A stretch of DNA of 64,000 bases from Henricia sp. BOLD:AAB3569 (Eukaryota > Echinodermata > Asteroidea > Spinulosida > Echinasteridae). The DNA lies in the NCBI GenBank assembly GCA_037783545.1, contig JBBELK010000386.1, positions 992,001 to 1,056,000 of the forward strand, read 5' to 3'. Position 1 is the first letter of the stretch; each line of letters opens with the position of its first letter. Of the stretch, positions 60,001-62,859 are shown piece after piece. Both the position numbers and the translations under genes were made by a program. The notes under the pieces were generated by a model that had not been told where the DNA came from, made no database searches, and was given only the letters and a program-made list of their open reading frames with translations.

Positions 60001-61134
60001 ATATCACATTACTATCAAGGGAAATTGTGTTACCTCGCTCGAGTCTGTTACTGTAATGTTTTAGCTGGAGGTGTGAAAAGATATCCTCTGATTCAAGCCA
60101 CGAAAACTACATGTTCTTTGCTGTACGACACATAAATTTGTCACGTGTTGGTCGACCTGAACTAGAAACTTGCATGGAATGAATGTACAATGGCGGTTTT
60201 TGGCCGACTGAAGACCACGCGTGTTTTGCATGTCGTGCATTCTTTCTTTTGTTCGCTTCATGCATATTCATCAAAAAGTTATGCGCGTACGGAGCATGTG
60301 CACTGGCCTGCAATTTTGGAAAGTGACATAACGTTTGATTTGCTTGACTGATTTTGATGCAATAAAGACTACTTTTCATGTAAGAAGCTTCCCTATCAGG
60401 ATCCTGGGATCTGCTAGATTCCGAGGTTGCCTGGTTTGATCTGGACATTTTTGGGACACCTCGTATAATGTATAATATGTTTTTCTTTTCTTTTTTGTCT
60501 ACAAGGGAAATATTTCGTAGTGATGATCGCCGTAGTTGGTATGTCCGTTCTGATGTCGGTGTGGGTGTTACATCTCTACCACAAGGAGCAAAACAGCGCC
60601 CCCATGCCACCATTTCTTCGGCAGCTCATCTTTGGATGGCTAGCCCGGGCCGTCGGCAAATGCAAATACCGCTCCCACCTCAGCAAAAACAAAGTGAAAG
60701 ATAAGTACTACGCTCGCCACTTGAACAAGCGTAAATACCACGGGCAAGATAACGGGCTCCTGACAAAAGTCCGGTGCTTCCCCCACTACCTCGCCAACGA
60801 CAGTGCGACGTCGGTCAAAGAAAACATCAGCGACGACTTCACGAATGGCACCGACGAGATGACTCTAGAAGGCACGGTTGAGATGATTGAACTCGGAAGC
60901 GATCACAAACCGAGTAGAGTGACTGTCCGTGTGGAGAGAGACGTCAGTGAGTTGGCCCGCTGCGTGGACTATCTCACAGATCGTAAAAGGACTAAGGACG
61001 CGGATGAGGATTTTTCCAGGGAGTGGCGAGACGCGGCGGCCGTGGTTGACCGGGCGCTTCTTATCATATTCACGCTAGTCAATATTACGTTGCCGCTCTT
61101 TTTTATTCTCTCGGCAACGGGGAGGTTTAAATGA
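6953..61134 (+). CDS. Nicotinic acetylcholine receptor alpha-type subunit, complete six-exon gene model
   Basis: The product should be one subunit of a pentameric, acetylcholine-gated cation channel in the plasma membrane. Joining 6953-7043, 18592-18725, 44928-44972, 45398-45507, 54847-55388 and 60506-61134 gives 1551 bp, 516 residues plus TGA, with every junction in phase and every intron GT-AG. Visible landmarks are a hydrophobic signal (about residues 15-26), loop D Trp87, loop A WKPDIVLY ending at Tyr125, the Cys-loop Cys161-Cys175 (13 residues between), loop B Trp182, loop C Tyr223 and Cys225-Cys226, TM1 about 245-267, pore helix after GEK (272-274), TM3 about 309-333, and TM4 491-510. 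The vicinal cysteines make it alpha type; GEK before TM2 predicts cation selectivity. NES at 56 and NGT at 105 are possible glycosylation sites. The exon fusions and altered TM2 mark it as a divergent invertebrate subunit, so no vertebrate symbol is assigned. It might form homomers or assemble with other subunits. Confidence 0.95.
7620..7850 (+). repeat. Family C MITE, 3' half, with expanded G-rich tract
   Basis: The part CATTGGTGGTTTTTGACGAT through AAATTTCGGAATGGTAACG and ATGACAAATGATATGG matches the second half of the copy at 9551-9890. The G-rich tract at 7741-7823, GGGGTTGGGGTT units turning into pure G, replaces the short GTGGGG of that copy. The end reads AATTTGATCTGGACA and lacks the GCTCCT terminus. 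Confidence 0.75.
7741..7823 (+). repeat. G-rich microsatellite (GGGGTT / GGGGGT) plus poly-G
   Basis: Repeats of GGGGTT and GGGGGTGGGGTT merge into an uninterrupted G run of about 21. It resembles telomere-like G-rich DNA but sits inside a family C copy, so local expansion is the simplest explanation. Confidence 0.9.
9551..9890 (+). mobile_element. Family C MITE, complete reference copy (TTAA target duplication)
   Basis: TTAA at 9547-9550 and 9891-9894 bounds a 340-bp element with terminal repeats AGGAGCGTGTTCAGA and, on the complement of the right end, AGGAGCGTGTCCAGA. The interior includes ACTATCCATGGGAAGAAAAC, AATTTGGATGTGGAAGCA, TCACTGCACTGCTTTAT and GATATGGTGTTAAAATCTC. There is no coding capacity. 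TTAA duplication is the mark of piggyBac-type transposition, so a piggyBac-like transposase may have moved it. Confidence 0.85.
10231..10277 (+). repeat. Poly-G tract
   Basis: Near-uninterrupted G with a few A or T near its left side, ending in a G run of more than 20. The two overlapping + strand frames through it (10094-10432 and 10218-10415) owe their poly-Gly to the tract and are not genes. Confidence 0.9.
12105..12515 (+). repeat. Family A element, copy 2 (near full length)
   Basis: It runs from AACCTAACTCAAATAGAAG through GAAGTGGTTCCAACTGTCC, the GTATGCACACGC segment, GGGCGCCCTCATGTGAACG, GCAAGGGAACCAGCCTAAAT, CTGAGCTGACTTATACACAG and CACACATGGAGATAAGGCC, to GTTTTCCAATC. It serves as a reference for truncated copies. 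Confidence 0.8.
13637..13773. mobile_element. 137-bp foldback MITE with TTAA target duplication
   Basis: TTAA at 13633-13636 and 13774-13777 bounds arms of about 60 bp that pair almost perfectly around a short centre. The arms include GTCAGCAATGCGCGCGCGCC, TCGTGCCACGAAATACGC and GCAGCT, with termini AGGCAGAGGC and AGGCACAGTT (complement). The right TTAA is directly followed by AGGCAACTGTATCATTTGCA, the end of another TTAA-family element with a divergent family A-like interior (13778 to about 14000). Confidence 0.85.
14776..15758 (+). mobile_element. 983-bp TTAA MITE carrying a tandem hairpin array
   Basis: TTAA at 14772-14775 and 15759-15762 bounds termini AGGTCCATATATCATTTGCA and, on the complement of the right end, AGGCCCAATATATCATTTGC. 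About half the element is the tandem array at 14885-15375. The flanking interior carries no recognisable transposase. The TTAA duplication suggests mobilisation by a piggyBac-like enzyme. Confidence 0.85.
14885..15375 (+). repeat. Tandem array of about 60-65-bp hairpin units
   Basis: Units alternate CCAGGTCTCAGTGGTTAG with CTAACTAGCGAGACC, separated by CGTTACTTGATTTAAATACA or by TTGACAATTTGTACTAACTG. About eight copies of the GGTCTC motif occur. Within a unit GGTCTCAGTGGTTAG pairs with CTAACTAGCGAGACC (about 12 of 15), so each can fold into a hairpin. Two unit types alternate, giving a higher-order period near 125 bp. No coding sense is apparent. Confidence 0.85.
16270..16320 (+). repeat. Family D MITE, left-end fragment
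   Basis: The segment TTGGGTTTCACCGGTTGC, TATCCGCCATTACTGTGTCC matches the left terminus of the complete copy at 33941-34277 with a short deletion and stops abruptly. Confidence 0.65.
16679..17023 (+). mobile_element. 345-bp TTAA MITE (ATCATTTGCA termini)
   Basis: TTAA at 16675-16678 and 17024-17027 bounds ends AGCCCAATACATCATTTGCA and, on the complement, AGGCATATCATTTGCAGA. The interior carries GAGTTGACAAGAAAAATC, a small palindrome AAATCGTTTGTAAACGATTT, and CACCACATGATTTG, shared with a fragment near 59360-59490. No protein is encoded. Confidence 0.85.
17484..18001. mobile_element. 518-bp nested MITE with GGGCGGATTGCAAT termini
   Basis: The left terminus GGGCGGATTGCAATA and right terminus ATTGCAATCCGCCC are perfect complements over 14 bp. 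Longer imperfect pairing follows with GGTCTAAGACCAGTC against GACCGGTCTTAGACC. It interrupts a family A copy, so it is the younger insertion. The target duplication is unclear. Confidence 0.8.
18155..18213 (+). repeat. (ATAACC / ATATAACC)n microsatellite
   Basis: Alternating ATAACC and ATATAACC units over about 55 bp, between the nested MITE and the second half of family A copy 3. Confidence 0.85.
18592..18725 (+). CDS. nAChR exon 2: start of the ligand-binding domain
   Basis: The 134-bp exon (CHRNA7 counterpart about 140 bp) follows a pyrimidine-rich acceptor, TTTTTGTGCAG, and ends at TTT|GTAAGT in phase 0. The two leading bases complete a GCA codon with exon 1. It encodes residues 31-75: the N-terminal helix (LINNILLDYNPLVRPV) and strand beta-1 (VTVTVYHEIVPVNVISF). 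The stretch NPLVRPV is the family's N-P-x-x-R-P-V signature. An NES glycosylation sequon lies at Asn56. A family A repeat copy ends about 55 bp upstream of the acceptor. Confidence 0.93.
18870..18955 (-). repeat. tRNA-derived SINE (type a), 3' fragment
   Basis: On the - strand the B-box GGTTCGAATCCCGGTGG runs into AGCCAAGTTGTTTTTCAC and TGCATCCAGATTTTCC, the same tail as the copies at 29195 and 31770. The A-box half is missing. Confidence 0.7.
20723..21030 (+). repeat. Dispersed repeat family G, copy 1
   Basis: The stretch GGGGCGTTCGAGATG, AGATGCAAAACGAACGACAC, GGGTTTCGCTTTGAATTCTG, GGGCTTTATAAACGCTGTTA and GACTCACGATGAAAAAT recurs at 38197-38510 and, partly and inverted, at 27838-27990. No termini or coding frame could be defined. 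Confidence 0.75.
21140..21245 (+). repeat. Family C MITE, 3' fragment
   Basis: The segment from TTCAGATTTGTAATAAG through ATGGCAAATGATATGGTA, CTCAACATCCATGGG and GATCTGGACGCGCTCCTTT matches the right end of the 9551-9890 copy; the left half is gone. Confidence 0.75.
21480..21715. repeat. About 235-bp foldback with ~100-bp arms
   Basis: The left arm TACAAGTCGCGAAGGCTAGG, TTGCGACCATAAGTA, TGTGGCGGATCCACGCTC and AACAATGGAAATTCC is mirrored by GGAATTTCCATTGTG, GAGCGTGGATCCGCCACA, TACTTATGGTCGCGAA and GCGCGACTTATA. The centre is about 50 bp. Open frames across it are by-products. Confidence 0.85.
21720..22000 (+). repeat. Family A element, 3' part
   Basis: The tail GAGGTACTGAGCTGACTTAC, CATCCTCAATCACACATG and AACGTCATTTTAAAACCG matches other copies. 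The sequence before it (GGACGCACAATTTCTCGAAA) matches more weakly. Confidence 0.6.
22575..22845 (+). repeat. Minisatellite, about 25-26-bp units (GGCAGTCYGAGACCAAG core)
   Basis: Roughly eleven units of two kinds alternate: CCAAGGCCAAGACCAAGATG and GAGACCAAGACCGAGACTG, each ending in GGCAGTC. All three - strand frames stay open because a 25-bp unit shifts frame each time, producing Leu-Gly / Trp-Ser low-complexity peptides. These are repeat artefacts, not proteins. The core resembles the array at 32739-32990. Confidence 0.9.
23571..23745 (+). repeat. SINE/LINE-tail-like fragment
   Basis: GGCAAGGCACTTTGCC, CCTCTCTCCACCCATGAG and GTACCTGCAAGGGTTG followed by AATGACCAGGGGTAATACC have the look of the shared 3' tail of L2-like LINEs and their SINEs. 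It is related in style to the SINE-b tail at 29690. Assignment is from memory of such tails. Confidence 0.45.
24330..24873. mobile_element. 544-bp TTAA MITE with AGGGCCCTG termini
   Basis: TTAA at 24326-24329 and 24874-24877 bounds termini AGGGCCCTGAAGTGATAC and, on the complement, AGGGCCCTGCAATTGTA. The right TTAA is shared with the family C element starting at 24878. Confidence 0.7.
24878..25210 (+). mobile_element. Family C MITE, complete copy
   Basis: It starts AGGAGCGTTTCAGATTTTTC right after the shared TTAA and ends GGAAACACTTCT before TTAA at 25211-25214. The 333-bp interior matches the 9551-9890 copy, including ACTATCCATGGGAAGAAAAC and GATATGGTATCAAAATCTC. Confidence 0.8.
25444..25577. 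mobile_element. 134-bp foldback MITE with GGGCTGCTTTCGAGCGC termini
   Basis: The termini GGGCTGCTTTCGAGCGC and GCGCTCGAAAGCAGCCC are perfect complements over 17 bp, and pairing resumes with CCTGGTGCTCC against GGAGCACCTGG. It sits within a larger inverted repeat (ATCCCGTGATAG near 25320 against TATCACGGGATG near 25420). Confidence 0.85.
26185..26400 (+). repeat. Family A element, 5' part
   Basis: It contains GATGTTAATCAACATTTAGG, TTGGTTCCAACTGTCCAATG, CAATTTAAGATGAATTTATA and ACAAGGGCGCCCTCGTGTGA, then stops where other copies continue with CCGTGGTATTATGG. Confidence 0.75.
27838..27990 (-). repeat. Dispersed repeat family G, partial inverted copy
   Basis: TTGGCAACAACCTTTGACCT, GTGTTCCCAGAATTCCAAGC and GGGGCGCTTCCG are the complement of the family G segment at 20760-20860. 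Confidence 0.65.
28394..28560 (-). repeat. Family C MITE, inverted 3' half
   Basis: Starting GCGTGTCCAGATCACATTG, it continues CCCATGGGTGTTAAGATTTT, ACCATATCATTTGTCATA and CGCGTTCTCAATCCGTATAT, the complement of the right half of family C. A C-rich stretch (28424-28437) lies where the 7.7-kb copy has its G tract. Confidence 0.8.
29020..29400 (-). repeat. SINE-b tail followed by tRNA-derived SINE-a (both inverted)
   Basis: The first part (29020-29165) has GGCCAGAGACACCGGGG, GGGATCTTTAAAGTGCGTTA and CATCCCTTTCGAAGGATGG. The second (29190-29400) has GGATGCAGTGAAAAACAACC, GGCTCCACCGAGATTCAAAC and AAGCCAACTGGTGGTC, with part of the tRNA-like body deleted. The same order recurs at 31425-31985. Confidence 0.75.
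29575..29905 (+). repeat. tRNA-derived SINE-b, complete-looking copy
   Basis: A pol III A-box-like GTGGCCGAGTGGTTATG and B-box GGGTTCGACACCC lie in a tRNA-like head of about 90 bp that starts and ends with GGTACC. The body has CCCTTGAGCAAGGCACTTAA, CATCCTTCGGAAGGGATTT, AAAGATCCCACAGCATTC and GTCTCTGGCTG. The A-box resembles class II (Leu/Ser) tRNAs. The body resembles conserved SINE/LINE tails of deuterostome genomes (from memory). Confidence 0.8.
30117..30684 (-). mobile_element. Internally deleted Tc1/mariner-type transposon
   Basis: The ends CTGAAACGCAAATGAAACTT and, on the complement, CTGAAACGCAAAAGAAACTT form about 26-bp inverted repeats, each flanked by ATA (contains the TA target). 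The - strand frame 30411-30172 keeps only the N-terminal DNA-binding part of a Tc1-like transposase: MPRLSGDQRQRALGML, then a helix-turn-helix LSYREVARRLGWSHQTISAV, then DRPRSGMPRVT. The catalytic DDE domain is absent, so the element is non-autonomous. The element is 568 bp against about 1.6 kb for intact relatives. Confidence 0.85.
30172..30411 (-). pseudogene. Tc1-like transposase, N-terminal remnant
   Basis: The 79-codon frame holds the paired-type helix-turn-helix region and the start of the second DNA-binding subdomain (RPRSGMPRVT). After that it runs into unrelated sequence (NVSISNCWFVLF) near the right-hand inverted repeat. No DD(34)D/E motif exists, so it cannot catalyse transposition. 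It could at most bind transposon ends if expressed, which is speculative. Confidence 0.85.
31425..31985 (-). repeat. SINE-b followed by full-length tRNA-derived SINE-a (inverted)
   Basis: 31425-31680 is an inverted SINE-b (GGATCTTTAAGTGCGTTACA, CCCTTTCGAAGGATGGAGC, AAGTGCCTTGCTCAAGGAC). 31770-31985 is SINE-a. Its tRNA-like body at 31903-31833 on the - strand has a 7-bp acceptor stem GGCTTCA/TGGAGCC, A-box TAGCTCAATTGGTAGGGC and an anticodon stem TCTGC/GCAGA. U33 is replaced by C and the T arm is degenerate, so it is a SINE rather than a tRNA gene. Confidence 0.8.
32739..32990 (+). repeat. Minisatellite, 21-bp units (CAGGCAGTCCGAGACCAAGCC)
   Basis: Five near-identical 21-bp units (AGACCAAGCCCAGGCAGTCC plus G) lead into degenerate units of varying length up to 32990. 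As 21 is a multiple of three, long frames appear on both strands (Gly-Leu-Pro and Ala-Trp-Ser repeats). They are artefacts of the array. The core GGCAGTCCGAGACCAAG matches the array at 22.6 kb. Confidence 0.9.
33270..33492. repeat. 223-bp foldback element
   Basis: The left arm GGGGGTTACCGGTAAG, TTGCAGACATC, TGTCGTTTTTAGACTTATTT and CAAGTCTGA pairs with TCAGACTTGAAATAAG, TCTTAAAACGACAGG, GATGTCTGCAA and CTTACCGGTGCCCCC. The loop is about 60 bp. Confidence 0.85.
33941..34277. mobile_element. Family D MITE, copy 3, complete (337 bp)
   Basis: It has full inverted termini: TTGGGTTTCACT..CTTGACAACCGGTTG..CTATCCGCCATTACTG and the mirror CAGTAATGGCGGATAGC..AACCGGTTGTCAAGCC..AGTGAAACCCAA. The inner arms carry CTATGGCACGCCAAAGCGG. 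A second AGTGAAACCCAAG follows the right end. A tRNA-like sequence abuts it. Confidence 0.85.
34291..34360 (+). repeat. tRNA-like sequence lacking its 5' acceptor strand
   Basis: D arm GCTCAGCTGGTAGAGC and T arm TCGGGTTCGAATCCCGA are intact and pair perfectly, followed by TAAGGC. The 5' acceptor strand is replaced by MITE-end sequence, and the anticodon loop has no U33. It is close to 1464-1537. Confidence 0.6.
35040..35345 (-). repeat. Family A element, inverted copy
   Basis: The sequence GGCGTTATCTCCATGTGTGA, AAAACCAACCTGTGTATAGG, CAGCTCAGTACCTCATC, TAGGCTGGTTCCCTGAC and GACAGTTGGAACCACTTC is the complement of the family consensus; the GCGTG..CACGC palindrome is missing. Confidence 0.8.
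35929..36403. mobile_element. Head-to-head pair of TAGGGACCATTAG MITEs forming a 475-bp palindrome
   Basis: Two MITEs of about 225 bp, each with inverted ends (GGGAAACGTATGCGGCTCGG, GAAAATCGGGTGGTTGTAT), abut in opposite orientation near 36175. The second interior (GAAATGAGCGCATGTG, TTGATGTGAAATTCTCATTA) is the complement of the first (AATGAGAATTTCACATCAA, CATGCGCTTATTTCTTG), so the whole region can fold on itself. Confidence 0.85.
37195..37440. repeat. Cluster of AACACC / GGTGTT inverted motifs
   Basis: Repeated elements such as AACACCAGTGGTGTTG, TTAACACCTAGGGTGTTAA and CAACACCACTAGTGTTAA, with single AACACC or TGTTAA half-sites between, fill about 245 bp. Each is a short palindrome with a 3-5-base centre. 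The function is unknown. An inverted family C fragment follows (about 37435-37590). Confidence 0.7.
38197..38510 (+). repeat. Dispersed repeat family G, copy 2
   Basis: GGGGCGTTCGAGATGCTTAC, AGATGCAAAACGAACGACAC, GGGTTTCGCTTTGAATTCTG and GACTCACGATGAAAAATG match the 20.7-kb copy closely over about 300 bp. Confidence 0.75.
39690..40115 (+). repeat. Family A element, copy near full length
   Basis: From TTGCAATGTTCCAACATTTT through TAGTTCCAACTGTCCAATTG, the GCGTGTGAACACGC palindrome, GCAGTATAGCCAGGGAACC, AGCCTAAATAGGACGATGG and AAATAACGCCATTTGTAACA to GTTTTCCAATC. It contains a small local duplication (AAGTCAAGTCAAGAAAACAA). Confidence 0.8.
41110..41440 (-). repeat. Family C MITE, inverted copy
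   Basis: GCGCCCCCAATCCGTAGG, AAAGCAGTGCAGTGATTACA, TTTTGCTTCCCCATCCATAT and GGTTAGAACGAAATCCATTT are the complement of family C. The ends have decayed (CTGGTCATGCTCTCTTTAG). Confidence 0.75.
42246..42305 (+). repeat. Poly-G tract
   Basis: About 60 bases of G with a few T, C or A interruptions, preceded by a short T run. The + strand frame through it (42191-42418) is a poly-Gly artefact. Confidence 0.9.
44928..44972 (+). CDS. nAChR exon 3: classic 45-bp exon
   Basis: The exon is exactly 45 bp, phase 0 at both ends, lying between TTTTTTTACAG and GTAAGA. It encodes DEVKQQLSVNVWLRM (residues 76-90), matching the family pattern DEKNQ.LTTN.WL.. that carries the loop D tryptophan (Trp87) of the complementary binding face. 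A 45-bp exon at this spot is a hallmark of nAChR genes across animals. It is separated from exon 2 by 26.2 kb but from exon 4 by only 425 bp. Confidence 0.96.
44973..45397 (+). other. nAChR intron 3 (425 bp), almost wholly a family A element
   Basis: This is by far the shortest intron. A family A copy spans about 44998-45362, beginning about 25 bp after the donor and ending about 35 bp before the acceptor. Little native intron sequence remains beyond the splice signals. Confidence 0.85.
44998..45362 (+). repeat. Family A element filling intron 3
   Basis: It has TTGAAGATGAATGTATATAA, the GCGTGTGCTCACGC palindrome, AGCTAGGGAACCAGCCTTAA, TGACTTATACACAGGTTGG and TATAACGGCGTTTGTAAA. About 75 bp (45061-45135) within it are foreign and recur inverted at about 52445-52518. 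Confidence 0.85.
45398..45507 (+). CDS. nAChR exon 4: classic 110-bp exon, loop A
   Basis: The exon is exactly 110 bp, the usual size for nAChR exon 4, entering in phase 0 after GATTTTAG and leaving in phase 2 at CAGAG|GTAAGA. It encodes residues 91-126 plus two bases: WLDEFLTWNP, an NGT sequon at Asn105, and MLWKPDIVLYQ with the loop A tyrosine (Tyr125). The split codon AG|T gives Ser127 with exon 5, which fits the family pattern LYN-S-A-D only when the exon 5 acceptor is at 54846. Confidence 0.96.
45921..46236. mobile_element. 316-bp MITE with TTTCCAGCATAGGACGACCG termini
   Basis: The left end TTTCCAGCATAGGACGACCG and the right end CGGTCGTCCTATGCTGGAAA are perfect 20-bp inverted repeats. 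The interior has repeated AAACCTAATAAAA and GACGACCGACGATCGGTCGT, a strong palindrome. Target duplication is unclear. Confidence 0.85.
48018..48055 (+). repeat. Poly-G tract inside a family A copy
   Basis: GGTGGGGTGGGG leads to a G run of about 30, placed between ATCAACAATTTGACC and AAATAACTGAAGATGA, both family A sequences. The poly-Gly frame across it is an artefact. Confidence 0.9.
48058..48490 (+). repeat. Family A element, copy with an 80-110-bp insertion
   Basis: AATAACTGAAGATGACATTA, the CGTGAACACGC segment, AAGGGCGCCCTCAAGCGTA, GAGAACCAGTTTAAATAGG and GATGAGGTACTGAGCTAAC lead to an interruption at about 48300-48415, after which CACAGGTTGGTTTTTTATC and ACGCCGTTTGTAACAG finish the element. 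Confidence 0.8.
48850..49175 (+). repeat. Family C MITE copy with G-rich 3' part
   Basis: GTTCTAACCTAACAGTCAA, GGGAAGAAAACAGGAAATTT, GAATTTGGATGTGGAAGC and ATAAATTAGTTTACAAAAAC match family C. At the same internal position as the 7.7-kb copy a G-rich stretch occurs (about 49105-49142). The right end is lost. Confidence 0.75.
50113..50292. repeat. 180-bp foldback with internal TTGGGTAA/TTACCCAA motifs
   Basis: AAAGTTGGGTAAAAAAAGGG and AACATGCATGGTTAA pair with TTAAGCATGTTCCC and TTTTGTACCAAACTTT. Between them CTTTGGGTAAATGG and TACTTTACCCAAG form a second smaller hairpin. Confidence 0.7.
51655..52315 (-). repeat. Family A element, inverted copy enlarged by a minisatellite
   Basis: The left flank (TTACAAACGGCATTATCTCC, AAAACCAACCTGTATATAAA, CAGCTCAGTACCC) and the right flank (ATACTACGGTAGTCGGGGG) are the complement of family A on either side of its GTATAGCCAGGGAACCAGCC segment. 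That segment has expanded to 14 units. Confidence 0.85.
51786..52290 (+). repeat. 36-bp minisatellite, 14 units
   Basis: Fourteen head-to-tail 36-bp units (TCCTATTTAGACTGGTTCCC then TGGCTATACA[TG]CAATG) differ mainly at two sites, giving Ser or Ala in one frame (MSYLDWFPGYTS/A) and C or G in TGTCCT/TGTCGT. The last unit has E for D. Both strands have an open frame because the unit has 12 codons and no stop, but neither has an upstream start context or extends meaningfully beyond the array. Confidence 0.95.
54500..54560 (-). repeat. tRNA-like B-box fragment
   Basis: On the - strand GGTAGGTCAACTACCCGG and TCTCGGGTTCAAATCCCGAT form anticodon-region and T-arm-like pieces of a tRNA-derived repeat. 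A perfect palindrome ATACCGCTGGCATTTAAATG-type hairpin adjoins it (TACCGCTGGCATTT / AAATGCCAGCGGTA). No complete cloverleaf can be built. Confidence 0.5.
54847..55388 (+). CDS. nAChR exon 5: Cys-loop, loops B and C, TM1 and TM2 in one fused exon
   Basis: The 542-bp exon begins after TATCAATGCAG and ends at ATTATAG|GTAATC in phase 1. Of the AG sites here (54846, 54890 and 54899 regions), only the first fits the phase-2 end of exon 4. It encodes residues 127-307: the Cys-loop CKVDLTYYPFDTQHC (161-175), FGSWSF with loop B Trp182, NGEWDLL, loop C YSCCQHKFPDVEY (223-235), TM1 FYVTNIILPYVLISV, GEK, the TM2 pore helix, and PIIG before TM3. From memory, CHRNA7 spreads this across exons of about 80, 168, 195 and 87 bp (530 in total), so three introns are absent and four codons added. 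The second loop C aromatic is Phe230 where vertebrate alpha subunits usually have Tyr. The open frame running past 55388 to 55561 is intron read-through. Confidence 0.95.
55752..56117. repeat. GGGGCCAATTT foldback MITE with a nested insertion
   Basis: The termini GGGGCCAATTTCAAGG and GAATTTGGCCCC are inverted, and the interior (GTATGTGATGTGCATTTAT, ACCCATTTTTACAAAGCAAA) is homologous to 1800-2035. It is split at 55889-56008 by a second element. Confidence 0.8.
55889..56008. mobile_element. 120-bp nested foldback with TAA target duplication
   Basis: GGCTGGATCCGAATTAGTGG pairs with CCACTAATTCCGATCCAGCC, then GGCTGTGGCTATG with CATAGCCACAGCC. TAA flanks both sides (55886-55888 and 56009-56011), and removing the element restores an uninterrupted host MITE. 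Confidence 0.85.
58797..59167. repeat. Inverted pair of family C 5' halves (long hairpin)
   Basis: The left arm (GGGACGAAAACAGGAAATTT, AATTTGGATGTGGAAGC, CTGCACTGCTTTATGGAAC, GATAAATTAGTTTACAAAAC) is followed at about 58980 by its complement (TTTTGTAAACTAATTTATCC, ATAAAGCAGTGCAGTGATTA, TGCTTCCACATCCAAATTGG, CTTCCCATGGATAG), ending ACACGCTCCT plus TTAA at 59168-59171. Confidence 0.85.
59513..59596. repeat. 84-bp foldback (ACCTTATCG termini)
   Basis: ACCTTATCGCAATTACCGCT plus TGAGT pairs with ACTCACGCAAGCGG plus TATTTTCGATAAGGT, with an inner CTACGCAAAAGTAG hairpin. Confidence 0.75.
60506..61134 (+). CDS. nAChR exon 6: TM3, cytoplasmic loop, TM4 and stop
   Basis: The terminal exon follows TTTTTTGTCTACAAG; its first two bases complete Gly308, giving the expected PIIGKYFVVMI join into TM3. 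It encodes TM3 (about 309-333), a cytoplasmic loop of roughly 150 residues rich in Lys and Arg near its start and acidic later (DDFTNGTDEMTLEGTVEMIE), the amphipathic MA helix (SREWRDAAAVVDRALLI), TM4 (491-510) and a short ATGRFK tail before TGA at 61132-61134. CHRNA7 divides this region between two exons, so an intron is absent here too. No canonical AATAAA was noticed in the next 1.5 kb, so the 3' UTR end is unknown. Confidence 0.94.
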
Positions 61135-62387
61135 CATTCAGGAAGCACTACCTTCCGACTTTTGCAGCTAGGATGCTTTAGCATCCACCATTTAAAGCAA
61201 ACCCCGTGATTTGCTAAGAGGAAAGGTCCTGCTTCCAAACACTTCCCCCGACGACCATTTCCAACTTAGTCAGAAAGAGGTACCATTCGTACATCAACAC
61301 GGATGCATGCAACGGTGCATGCTTTCCTAAAGTGTTAACAAGTCTTTGAGGAAAAGAAATATAATTTCAAAGTTGACCTCAGGCAAGCAAAAAGGTCACA
61401 GACGCATTTGACTGAATCGTACAAACAATTTTTAAAGGGTGTGCAAATCAGCAAGATATCTTGTGAGGTATGTTTTCGCGCCTTCTGCGAAAGCCCAAAC
61501 AAAATGCATTCACCAATATAGCAAAATTCAAGCCGCTACAGTCTTACAGAAGCATTGAAGTTCAGGTGTAAGGACCTGTTGTTAGAAAAGAGAATCGCTG
61601 ATAATTAACGAATTTTAAATCATCACTGGCAGCCTGGTTTCAGATGTTGAGCCTTAGACTGCCGAAGTGAATACGTCATAATTTGTTAGTTGCATAGGCA
61701 ATGGCTCTACACTAAAAAATCACTGAACCGTGTTCCTGTGCTTTTGCAATGGTACTTTTTCCGACGGCCATGATGTTTAGAGCTAATTACCATGGCAACA
61801 CATCACCCTTTGGCTGTCTATTGTATTACGCCATGCGACTTTTCATTTGCAAATTTTACCAGAAACGAAAGCTCCGAGACCCTAATTTTCGATGGTAGTT
61901 TAAAATTTCTCTGTTTGGTGTGAGGATTTGATATGGGCCAAAATGGATGTGCTTCAGCTCGAAAGGATTTCAACTTGCCGTTTGTCCAAAGTCTATATAC
62001 CGTAGTGAAATTAGAGTTACATCGCTGACTACAAATAACCAAAGGGAGAAATCCAAACCTACTCGACATGTTGCGCGCGAGAGACAAGGGTTTTACTTCG
62101 GTGACAAGGAAATGGCCACAGTCGCTCAAAATTAATGATGCTCTATTTTTCTACGGAGCGAGAAACTAACTTAATGACCGCGTGAGGGCGCTGTGAAATT
62201 TGCTGTTACAACAACGTCCCAAAAGCCAGTCGACGACTGTTCTGTGTCGTCGCAAGGGCGGCATAAGACCATTTAATACGTTTCTAAATTCTTGTTTTCA
62301 TCTTTAGTATTATATTTTTAAAAAGCAACAAAAGCATTGTACAGACGATGTGCCCTCTGACGTCACAACAAACCAGAACGGGCCTGG

Positions 62388-62503
62388 CGTTACGCGCACG
62401 CATCATGTTTTACATTGGTTTAGGAATAAGGTCGCACGTCAAATCGTCTTTGAGTTTTGTGACCAAACCAAATTTATGCAAAACAGGATGCGCGCGCATA
62501 ACG
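62388..62503. repeat. Foldback element, relative of 4911-5042
   Basis: CGTTACGCGCACGCATCATG and the right arm AAATTTATGCAAAACAGGAT plus GCGCGCGCATAACG form inverted arms with the same motif order as the 4.9-kb element. Confidence 0.6.
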
Positions 62504-62859
62504 ACGACCAATTTTATAAACAAAGAGCACATGGTCTACAAGACCAACAGAGTGACAACGAAACTAAAAACAAGTAATCAAATCTAAACAAAACAAATGA
62601 CATTAACAAGTCAAAGATATATTGTTTTATCGAAAACTGTTTTTGATAAACCTAATTTAGGTATCTTTCATTGTAAATACCATAGCATTGTAGACTTATA
62701 TATTTTGTCGTGTTGTCTTATTTCCTAAAAATATTGTCATGCAATCAAAGCAAACGAGAATTGTTTGGCCGTGTAATGTTCGATGAAGGCGATAAAAAGA
62801 AAATAATTGAGTTATTTATGTAAGGTTCAATCACATTGAAAAAACAAAATGACACGTCG

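Larger units (their letters stand above)
55389..60505 (+). other. nAChR intron 5 (5.1 kb)
   Basis: A phase-1 GT-AG intron separating TM2 from TM3. It holds a foldback MITE with a nested MITE (55752-56117), an A-rich stretch (58460-58520), an inverted pair of family C halves (58797-59167) and a small foldback (59513-59596). The stretch 56120-58430 shows nothing recognisable. Confidence 0.85.
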